Virus record (IMG/VR): IMGVR_UViG_3300025120_000217
Coordinates: 1 to 35,732 of that record
Direction: 5' to 3' (one strand)
Origin: a virus
DNA: 35,732 bases
The notes under the pieces are model-generated. The model saw only the letters and a list, made by a program, of their open reading frames with translations. It did no database searches and was not told the origin of the DNA. This document shows positions 7,713 through 13,911 of this stretch, one piece after another (position 1 is the stretch's first letter; each line of letters begins with the position of its first letter). The position numbers and the translations under genes were made by a program.

Positions 7713-8055
7713 AAACACTGAGTTTAAAATTGATATAAAAACTGTAATTGGAATAATCATGTTAACTACAACTTTAGTCGGTATGTATTACACTTTACAA
7801 GAAGATATAGCTTTAGCTAAAGAGTTACCACCAGTAGAAGTAGGTAGACTAGAATATGAGCTAAAAGAAGAATGGAATAAAAAAAATATAGATTATCTTA
7901 TAGAAAGAGTTGATATGCTGGAAAAGATGGGTGATGTGCTTTCTGAGGAAATAACAGTATTGTCTACATTAGTAAAAGACGGAACTAAGACAGATGGTAA
8001 ATTAGATGAGTTAGCTAAACAACTAAAAGTTTTAAAAGATGGCAGAAAAAATTGA
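7699..8055 (+). CDS. Membrane-anchored coiled-coil protein, inner-membrane spanin candidate
   Basis: A 118-residue protein starting at ATG 7699 inside the amidase end. A short N-terminal cytoplasmic part is followed by one membrane span (TVIGIIMLTTTLVGMYY, about residues 14-31), then a long charged helical region with heptad-like spacing to the C-terminus. This type II layout with a coiled coil outside the inner membrane is what inner-membrane spanins (Rz-like) show, and its place directly after the endolysin supports a lysis role. I see no outer-membrane lipoprotein partner in another frame. The frame extends upstream to 7630, but those codons lie inside the amidase and read as an artefact, so I chose 7699. 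It could also be a holin regulator. Confidence 0.6.
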   Translation: MKISENTEFKIDIKTVIGIIMLTTTLVGMYYTLQEDIALAKELPPVEVGRLEYELKEEWNKKNIDYLIERVDMLEKMGDVLSEEITVLSTLVKDGTKTDGKLDELAKQLKVLKDGRKN

Positions 8056-8314
8056 TAAAAAAGCAATGGCTTGTAATACGCCTAGAAAAACACCAACGCA
8101 TAGAACTAAGTCTCACATAGTGAAAGCTTGTGAAAATGGTAAAGAAAAAATTATTAGATTTGGTCAACAAGGTGCATCTACAGCAGGTGAACCTAAAGAT
8201 GGTGAATCAAAAAAAATGAAAGCTAAAAGAAAAAGCTTTAAAGATAGACATGGCAAGAATATTGCTAAAGGGAAAATGTCCGCCGCTTATTGGGCAGATA
8301 AAGTAAAATGGTAA
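8039..8314 (+). CDS. Conserved basic marine phage protein, unknown function
   Basis: A 91-residue very basic protein. The motif run MACNTPRKTPTHRTKSHIVK, then KIIRFGQQG, then RKSFKDRHGKNIAKGKMSAAYWADKVKW is one I recall as conserved among marine phages and cyanophages under 'hypothetical protein'. It has a Cys, many Lys/His and an aromatic C-terminus; the pattern could bind nucleic acid, but no function is established. It overlaps the end of the membrane coiled-coil gene by 17 bases and is followed 3 bases later by a short Cys-containing protein. Confidence 0.7.
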   Translation: MAEKIDKKAMACNTPRKTPTHRTKSHIVKACENGKEKIIRFGQQGASTAGEPKDGESKKMKAKRKSFKDRHGKNIAKGKMSAAYWADKVKW

Positions 8315-8317
8315 ATT

Positions 8318-8464
8318 ATGGAAACAGTTGGATTAGGAGATGTATTTGAAAAGTTCACAAAAGCTACTGGTATAAAAAAATTAGCAGATAAAATACCTGG
8401 TGGCTGTGGCTGTAAAGGTAGAAAAGAATTACTAAACGGAATCAGAGTTCCAAAAATAATATAA
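8318..8464 (+). CDS. Small CGC-motif protein (48 residues)
   Basis: A 48-codon frame from ATG 8318 to TAA 8462-8464. It has a short N-terminal helix (VFEKFTKATGIKKLADKI), then PGGCGCKGRKELLNG. The GGCGCK(x)RxExLN pattern is one I recall from short proteins near lysis and head genes in marine phages; the paired Cys could bind a metal or form a disulfide, but this is a guess. It fits exactly between two genes with 3- and 4-base gaps, which supports it as real despite its size. Confidence 0.6.
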   Translation: METVGLGDVFEKFTKATGIKKLADKIPGGCGCKGRKELLNGIRVPKII

Positions 8465-8468
8465 AGAT

Positions 8469-9662
8469 ATGGCTTTTAAATTAAGACAACCAATTAAAAT
8501 AGATCCTGTAGCTAGGTATGAAGTACCTTTTACACCGGACAATATAGCTCCACCTGAAGGCCCTGCTTTAGTGGCTAAAGCTAATGATAATGGTAATATG
8601 ATTTATAACAAGAATATTCCTCAAAGCTCTGCTCTTTATAAAGAAGCTAAATCACATGAAGATCACCACTTAAGAGATATCATGGACAATAAACTTGCCT
8701 ATGATGAAGAAGCTGTTTATCATAACATGGATGGTAAAGGCATGAAAAGAACTGCTAGATCTGAATTTGATGAAAGTGATGAGAATCTAGCTTGGGAAAA
8801 ACCTGCATATAAAGCTGGTAGAGATAGAGAAGAAAAAGACATGAGGCCAAAGAAAGACAAACTAAACAGAGCTGGTGAAGTAGCTGCTGGTGAATTTGCT
8901 TTTGCTTTTAGGGAAATAGGTAAACCTATGAGAAAGCAAGATAGTGATAGCGTATCAATGAATGAAAACTTTGGTACATCAATGGTTAAAAAATTTGGTA
9001 TTGGCCCACAAGTAAATGTAGAAATAGGTAGTGACACAGATTTAAGTGGTAATGATGAACTAGGACCTTGGGGAGAATGGCAAGACGATCCAAATAATCC
9101 TAAGAGACAAGTTAGATATAGATCTGGAGAATCTACAGCAAGTTCAAAACCTGAATATAGAGTTAAAGCCGCTATTAGCGGAGGTAAAGCTGGCGCTGGT
9201 TATGATGCAACAATGATAAAGATGCTAGAAGATGGAAAAACCTATGAAGAGATAGCAGCAGCAGGTCATGGTACAGCAGAAGGTTTAAGATCTAGATTTG
9301 AAGGTAAGTTTACACCCCCAAGTACAGAAACTACAACCGTTAATGAGGAAGAAGAAAGATTTAAAAAAGATCCACCATCAACAGAGATAAAAAAAGAGGA
9401 AGACCCATGTCCAGAAGGATATTTCTTTTCACATCGTGATAACAAGTGCAATAAAAGATCTAACTTGTCTGGAAGTAGGAAAAAGAAAAACACATCAAAA
9501 AAGAAACTTAAACAAGATCTTTCAAAAACTACGGGTGATACACAAGTTTGTAAAGTTGATGACACTCCAAAAGAAAAGAAAAGAAAAGGTTGTAGTTATA
9601 GTAAAGCAGATGCTAGGAGAGATGCTAGAAAGAATAAACCTGGAAAAGGAGGGCTTTATTAA
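8469..9662 (+). CDS. Putative HExxH metallopeptidase-like phage protein
   Basis: A 397-residue protein. The N-terminal third holds HEDHH at 63-67, an HExxH zinc-protease motif, followed by LAYDEEAVYHNMDG and then LAWEKPAY (107-114), where Glu110 could be a third zinc ligand. I recall phage proteins with a similar HE..H ... YD..V ... WEK.AY layout. The middle (200-310) is charged and includes GPWGEWQ and RVRYRSGE-like repeats of short polar motifs; the last 90 residues are Lys-rich with four Cys (about 313, 328, 359 and 376). Possible roles are wall degradation during entry or processing of virion proteins. No signal peptide is visible. Peptidase activity is inferred from the motif only; if the motif is chance, it is an unknown virion protein. 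Confidence 0.5.
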   Translation: MAFKLRQPIKIDPVARYEVPFTPDNIAPPEGPALVAKANDNGNMIYNKNIPQSSALYKEAKSHEDHHLRDIMDNKLAYDEEAVYHNMDGKGMKRTARSEFDESDENLAWEKPAYKAGRDREEKDMRPKKDKLNRAGEVAAGEFAFAFREIGKPMRKQDSDSVSMNENFGTSMVKKFGIGPQVNVEIGSDTDLSGNDELGPWGEWQDDPNNPKRQVRYRSGESTASSKPEYRVKAAISGGKAGAGYDATMIKMLEDGKTYEEIAAAGHGTAEGLRSRFEGKFTPPSTETTTVNEEEERFKKDPPSTEIKKEEDPCPEGYFFSHRDNKCNKRSNLSGSRKKKNTSKKKLKQDLSKTTGDTQVCKVDDTPKEKKRKGCSYSKADARRDARKNKPGKGGLY

Positions 9663-10111
9663 TGAAAAACAAAACATTTAAAGAAACTAATATAGGCATA
9701 TTCTTAAAGTCTAAAGCTCCTAAGCTGTTAAAAACATTAGGTAGCTTTTTGCCTGATAAAGGAGGACTAGGAATAGTAAAAAATATTATAGCAAGTGATA
9801 GTAGTATTAAGCCAGTAGATAAAGAAATAGCTATGAGGCTTGTTGACCAAGATATAGCTGAAATGAAAGAAGTCTCTAGTCGTTGGAAAAGCGATATGAA
9901 AAGTGATTCATGGCTTTCAAAAAATACTCGTCCACTAGCTCTTATATTCTTAACTGCTTCTGCTGTCGTTATGATGTCTATAGATTCTTTTCATTTACAA
10001 TTCGATGTTGATGAAGCTTGGATAAACTTATTAAAAACATTACTGGTAACAGTTTACGTAGCATACTTCGGAAGTCGTGGTGCTGAAAAAATAACAAAAA
10101 TAAATAAATAA
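9662..10111 (+). CDS. Holin-like protein (3-TM type family)
   Basis: A 149-residue protein with a soluble N-terminal helical part (residues 1-95, including DQDIAEMKEVSSRWKSDMKSD) and two clear hydrophobic spans at the C-terminal end: PLALIFLTASAVVMMSI (about 98-114) and WINLLKTLLVTVYVAYFGSRGAEK (about 126-145). The WLSKNTRP turn before the first span and GSRGAEK after the last match the 3-TM holin family used in phages and gene-transfer agents. It should make the membrane lesion that lets the amidase out. The distance from the amidase (2 kb) is larger than in compact lysis cassettes. The gene starts on the last base of the upstream stop codon. Confidence 0.72.
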   Translation: MKNKTFKETNIGIFLKSKAPKLLKTLGSFLPDKGGLGIVKNIIASDSSIKPVDKEIAMRLVDQDIAEMKEVSSRWKSDMKSDSWLSKNTRPLALIFLTASAVVMMSIDSFHLQFDVDEAWINLLKTLLVTVYVAYFGSRGAEKITKINK

Positions 10112-10113
10112 AA

Positions 10114-10386
10114 ATGGACGGTTTACAAGGAAATATGATGGCTCAACCAAGAATGTTTGGTCATGATGCTGTAGCTTTAACTGCTGGAACAGGTGCGATA
10201 GCAAACACAGAAAAAAGAGGTGTTGTAATATATAACGGTGGATCAGCACAATCTATTACTATAACAACAGAAGCTGGTAATGACGTTGTATTTAAAAATG
10301 TACAACCAGGAACAGTTGTAGGTGATAAAACGCCTATATTAGCTACTAAATTAAAAGTTGGAGCAGATTGCGTAGCTATATATTAA
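10114..10386 (+). CDS. Conserved small phage protein, possible decoration protein
   Basis: A 90-residue beta-rich protein. It has FGHDAVALTAGTG, then VVIYNGGSAQSITITTEAGNDVVFKNVQPGTVV and a C-terminal AxKLKVGADCVAIY strand. This pattern of short strands with Thr and Gly turns resembles small phage proteins I recall from marine phages, and would suit a jelly-roll or Ig-like surface decoration protein. No function is known. The start at 10114 follows the holin-like gene by 2 bases. It is not next to the major capsid gene, which weakens a decoration role. Confidence 0.6.
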   Translation: MDGLQGNMMAQPRMFGHDAVALTAGTGAIANTEKRGVVIYNGGSAQSITITTEAGNDVVFKNVQPGTVVGDKTPILATKLKVGADCVAIY

Positions 10387-10416
10387 AACAAACAACAAGT
10401 AATCAAATCAAATCAA

Positions 10417-10665
10417 ATGAGTAAAAAAGTAAATAAAATAACTGAAGAAGAATTAAAATCAGTAAAAGAACAGCAAACTAAACTTAACACACTATTACAA
10501 GAAATAGGTGTTTTAGAATCACAAAAACACGCAGCTTTACACGAATTAGCTAGTGTTAATGAAGATATAAATGTTTATAAAAAATCCTTAGAAGATAAAT
10601 ACGGAAGCGTACAAATAAATCTTCAAGATGGTTCTTTCGAAGAAATAGAAAATGTCAATAATTAG
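10417..10665 (+). CDS. Small coiled-coil phage protein, unknown function
   Basis: An 82-residue protein made almost entirely of helix: EEELKSVKEQQTKLNTLLQEIGVLESQKHAALHELASV, with hydrophobic residues at heptad spacing, then KYGSVQINLQDGSFEEIE at the end. Proteins with this layout are frequent in marine phages as I recall. The leader 10394-10416 (repeated AAATCA units before the ATG) resembles the leader of the GroEL-like gene at 2291-2312. The next gene overlaps by 14 bases. No function can be given. Confidence 0.65.
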   Translation: MSKKVNKITEEELKSVKEQQTKLNTLLQEIGVLESQKHAALHELASVNEDINVYKKSLEDKYGSVQINLQDGSFEEIENVNN

Positions 10666-10876
10666 AAAAATAAGCGTAGGCGTTGACTATAAAAACGAAG
10701 CAATGCATTATTCTTTAGGTCAAGAAGTTTATGGTGGTCATATTATTAATGATATAATTTTTAAAGAAAAAGACAATTCTTATAATATTTTTATAATTAA
10801 AAATAAAGAAGTTTTGCCTTGGAAAAAGTTTAATTCAAATATGGCTATATCTGTAGAATATGATTTAAAATATTGA
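10652..10876 (+). CDS. Conserved small phage protein, unknown function
   Basis: A 74-residue soluble protein with RKISVGVDYKNEAMHYSLGQEVYGG, then a beta-rich region (INDIIFKEKDNSYNIFIIKN) and a KKFNSNMAISVEY end. Short proteins with this signature recur in marine phages in my recollection, and sit near the terminase genes. It overlaps the coiled-coil gene by 14 bases and shares one base with the next start (TGATG), so translation is probably coupled. No domain or activity is recognised. Confidence 0.62.
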   Translation: MSIIRKISVGVDYKNEAMHYSLGQEVYGGHIINDIIFKEKDNSYNIFIIKNKEVLPWKKFNSNMAISVEYDLKY

Positions 10877-11469
10877 TGAATAGTTTATATAATTTTATTG
10901 TTAAACCTTTTGAAGAAAGATATAGCAATGAAAAAAAAATAGGTGATAAATCTCTTATTGTAAACACTCAAATATCAAATCATCAATTTGTTAGTAAAAA
11001 AGCTGTAGTTGTTTCAACACCTGCAGCTTATAAAACTAAAGTAAATATAGGTGACGAAGTTTATATACATCATAATATATTTAGAAGATGGTATGATCAA
11101 AAAGGTAGAGAGCGAAATAGCTCTAGTTACTTTAAAGAAGATCTTTACTTTGTTTCACCAGAACAAATTTATATGTATAATCTAAAACCACATTTAGATT
11201 ATTGCTTTATAAAACCTATAATTAACAGCAATAAACTAGATAACATTAAAGAACAACCTAATGTTGGTATAGTAAAATACATAAACAGCTCTTTAAAAGC
11301 CATAGGAATAGCACCTGGAGAGCTTATAACGTTCACACCTAACTCTGAATTTGAGTTTATTATAAATGGTGAGCGACTCTATTGTATGAAATCAAATGAT
11401 ATAGCTTTAACGCATGAATACCAAGGAAACGAAAAAGAAAATAATCCAAGCTGGACACAAGGCTATTGA
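10876..11469 (+). CDS. Tandem GroES-like protein (second co-chaperonin candidate)
   Basis: A 197-residue protein that appears to hold two Cpn10-like beta-barrels. Barrel 1 (1-103): FIVKPFEER (7-15), a loop with GDKSLIVN (23-30) in the mobile-loop position, then KAVVVSTPAAYKTKVNIGDEVYIHHNIF (42-69), which matches the GroES block xGxVxxVG...VKVGDIVIFNDG. Barrel 2 (104-185): DYCFIKPI (108-115), VGIVKYINSS (130-139), GIAPGELITFTPNSEFEFIINGERLYCMKSNDIAL (144-178), matching VGDIVIF...NEEVLIMSESDILA. Barrel 2 has no GGIVL-like tip. I recall similar proteins next to terminases in marine phages, annotated as co-chaperonins. The ATG at 10876 is chosen; an in-frame TTG sits one codon upstream. It could cap the phage GroEL ring, cap the host ring, or be a structural protein that has reused the fold. 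Confidence 0.68.
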   Translation: MNSLYNFIVKPFEERYSNEKKIGDKSLIVNTQISNHQFVSKKAVVVSTPAAYKTKVNIGDEVYIHHNIFRRWYDQKGRERNSSSYFKEDLYFVSPEQIYMYNLKPHLDYCFIKPIINSNKLDNIKEQPNVGIVKYINSSLKAIGIAPGELITFTPNSEFEFIINGERLYCMKSNDIALTHEYQGNEKENNPSWTQGY

Positions 11470-11689
11470 AGAACTTATTAAGGTGGCAAAAGAAAAGATT
11501 GTAGACTCAGACGACGATGTAAGCGCTGATAGATTAAAAAATGCTGCCGCAACTAAGAAGTTAGCAATAATGGATGCTTTCGAGATATTAACCAAGATAC
11601 AGTTAGAGGAAGATATATTAAATGAAAAACCTAAAGAAGTTAAATTAGAAAAAACATTTAAAGGTTTTGCTGAAGGGAGAAGTAAATGA
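11414..11689 (+). CDS. Candidate small terminase subunit
   Basis: A 91-residue protein, almost all helical, with KKKIIQAGHKAIEELIKVAKEKI, then DVSADRLKNAAATKKLAIMDAFEILTKIQLEEDIL and a GFAEGRSK end. It sits directly before TerL and overlaps it by 4 bases (ATGA), where small terminases usually lie, and small helical proteins of this shape precede TerL in marine phages as I recall. No helix-turn-helix typical of TerS is obvious, so DNA recognition is inferred. The gene overlaps the upstream co-chaperonin-like gene by 56 bases, an unusually long overlap; no later Met would give a plausible shorter protein. Confidence 0.5.
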   Translation: MNTKETKKKIIQAGHKAIEELIKVAKEKIVDSDDDVSADRLKNAAATKKLAIMDAFEILTKIQLEEDILNEKPKEVKLEKTFKGFAEGRSK

Positions 11690-13908
11690 TTTACGAACAA
11701 ACTCTTTGGAAAGAAATTAAAGACATTATAAATCCTCAAATTTTAAAAAAACAAAATCGTTTAAAAAAATGGGAATATGGTTATAATGTAGAATATGATT
11801 TTATAGTAATAAGTAAAACTGGAAAAATTGGACAAGTCATTGAAATACAAAATCTCAGGATTGCTTTACCAGCAGAGCATGAATCGTTTAAACGAGGCAA
11901 AAATAAAGAAGATCAATATTGGGAAAGATTTGAATATCCAAAAGAACTTAAAAGAATAAAAAGTAGATTTGATTGGGAAGAATATTCATCTGAGTTTAAG
12001 GAAGAGTGGTATGATTATATTGATAAAGAATTTAATAGAAGAGATCAAGGCTTTTGGTTTTATAATAAAGGTGAACCTGCTTATATTACTGGTTCTCATT
12101 ACATGTACTTACAATGGTCAAAAATTGACATTGGAGCACCAGAGTATAGAGAGTCAAATAGATTATTCTTTATATTTTGGGAAGCATGCAAAGCGGATAG
12201 TAGATCTTACGGAATGTGTTACCTTAAAAACAGACGATCTGGATTTTCATTCATGTCTTCTGCAGAACTCGTTAACCAAGCAACAATATCATCAGATGCA
12301 AGATTTGGTATACTATCTAAATCAGGGGCTGATGCAAAGAAAATGTTTACGGATAAAGTTGTCCCAATATCAGTCAACTATCCTTTCTTCTTTAAACCCA
12401 TTCAAGATGGTATGGACAGGCCGAAGACTGAATTGGCATATCGTATTCCGGCATCAAAACTTACTAGAAGAAAGCTTGAAAGCAATGAGCAACTAAAAGA
12501 ACTTGATGGGCTTGACACAACTATTGATTGGAAAAACACAGGAGACAACTCTTACGATGGTGAGAAATTAAAAATATTAGCACACGACGAAAGTGGAAAA
12601 TGGGAAAGACCGGACAATATATTAAACAACTGGAGAGTTACAAAAACAACACTAAGGCTAGGATCAAGAATCGTAGGCAAGTGTATGATGGGCTCAACTT
12701 CAAACGCATTAGATAAAGGTGGAGACAACTTCAAAAAATTATACGACAATTCAAACGTTGAAAAAAGAAATAAAAACGGACAAACAGCTTCTGGACTCTA
12801 TTCTTTCTTCATACCTATGGAATGGAACTACGAAGGGTTCATGGATACTTTTGGATCACCTATATTCATTGGAGGAAAAAATCCAATCAAATCAATCGAC
12901 GGTTCTACAATTACTACGGGAGTCATACAGCACTGGGAAAATGAAGTCGAAGGATTAAAACATGATCAAGACGCTTTAAACGAGTATTACAGACAATTTC
13001 CAAGAACTGAAAAGCATGCGTTTAGAGATGAAACAAAAGATAGTCTATTTAATTTAACTAAGATATACCAACAAATAGATTACAACGAAGAAGCAAACCA
13101 AAAAGTAAGTGTTACTTCTGGTAACTTTCAATGGATTAATGGAATTAAAGACACTCAGGTTATTTTTTATCCAAATACAAAAGGTAGGTTTAAAGTATCT
13201 TGGGTTCCACCAGTTGGTTTACAAAATAAAGTAATATTAAGAAATGGAGTTAAATACCCAGGTAATGAACATATTGGAGCTTTTGGCTGTGACTCTTACG
13301 ATATTAGCGGTACTGTTGATGGTAAAGGCTCTAAAGGAGCACTACATGGACTAACTAAGTTTAGTATGGAAGATGCACCACCAAACCATTTTTTCTTAGA
13401 ATACATAGCTAGACCTGAAACCGCAGATACTTTTTTTGAAGATATGCTGATGGCTTGTGTATTTTATGGTATGCCTATACTTGCTGAAAACAATAAACCA
13501 AGACTATTGTATTATTTCAAGCGTAGAGGTTACAGAGGTTTTAGTATAAATAGACCTGATAAACTTTATAATAAACTTTCACCAACAGAAAGAGAGATAG
13601 GTGGAATACCTAATACTAGTGAAGATATAAAACAAGCACACGCAGCTGCGATAGAGTATTATATAGAAACTTATGTTGGGGCTTTACAAAATGGTTATGG
13701 AGATATGTATTTTCAGAGAACATTAGAAGACTGGTCTAGATTTAATATAAATGCTAGAACTAAACATGATGCTTCTATTAGTTCTGGATTAGCTATAATG
13801 GCTTGTAATAAAAACAAATATAGGCCTATACCATTAAAAAAACAAAAAGAAATTAATCTAGGAATACGTAGATTTAATAACGAAGGATCTACTTCACAAA
13901 TAATATAA
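11686..13908 (+). CDS. terL: Terminase large subunit (ATPase and nuclease of DNA packaging)
   Basis: A 740-residue terminase. The region GFWFYNKGEPAYITGSHY (122-139) is the adenine-binding block typical of TerL; the Walker A region (181-190, KNRRSGFSFM) is present but degenerate, without the usual GKT/S; Walker B is LKILAHDE (295-302) with Asp301 and Glu302; GSTSN (336-340) is the coupling motif. The C-terminal RNase H-like nuclease has Asp536 in GAFGCDSYD and His694-Asp695 in TKHDAS. It drives ATP-dependent filling of the capsid through the portal and cuts the DNA. It overlaps the candidate TerS gene by 4 bases and is followed 3 bases later by portal. The family is secure; the odd Walker A is noted separately. 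Confidence 0.9.
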   Translation: MIYEQTLWKEIKDIINPQILKKQNRLKKWEYGYNVEYDFIVISKTGKIGQVIEIQNLRIALPAEHESFKRGKNKEDQYWERFEYPKELKRIKSRFDWEEYSSEFKEEWYDYIDKEFNRRDQGFWFYNKGEPAYITGSHYMYLQWSKIDIGAPEYRESNRLFFIFWEACKADSRSYGMCYLKNRRSGFSFMSSAELVNQATISSDARFGILSKSGADAKKMFTDKVVPISVNYPFFFKPIQDGMDRPKTELAYRIPASKLTRRKLESNEQLKELDGLDTTIDWKNTGDNSYDGEKLKILAHDESGKWERPDNILNNWRVTKTTLRLGSRIVGKCMMGSTSNALDKGGDNFKKLYDNSNVEKRNKNGQTASGLYSFFIPMEWNYEGFMDTFGSPIFIGGKNPIKSIDGSTITTGVIQHWENEVEGLKHDQDALNEYYRQFPRTEKHAFRDETKDSLFNLTKIYQQIDYNEEANQKVSVTSGNFQWINGIKDTQVIFYPNTKGRFKVSWVPPVGLQNKVILRNGVKYPGNEHIGAFGCDSYDISGTVDGKGSKGALHGLTKFSMEDAPPNHFFLEYIARPETADTFFEDMLMACVFYGMPILAENNKPRLLYYFKRRGYRGFSINRPDKLYNKLSPTEREIGGIPNTSEDIKQAHAAAIEYYIETYVGALQNGYGDMYFQRTLEDWSRFNINARTKHDASISSGLAIMACNKNKYRPIPLKKQKEINLGIRRFNNEGSTSQII

Positions 13909-13911
13909 TGC

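Noticed and set aside
9436-9681. Overlapping + frame inside the 3' end of the HEDHH protein gene
   Set aside because: It arises in a Lys-rich low-complexity part, lies wholly inside a longer gene and shows no plausible domain or leader.
12719-12958. Additional + frame inside terL
   Set aside because: It is internal to terL in a different frame while terL motifs continue through it, so it is a shadow.
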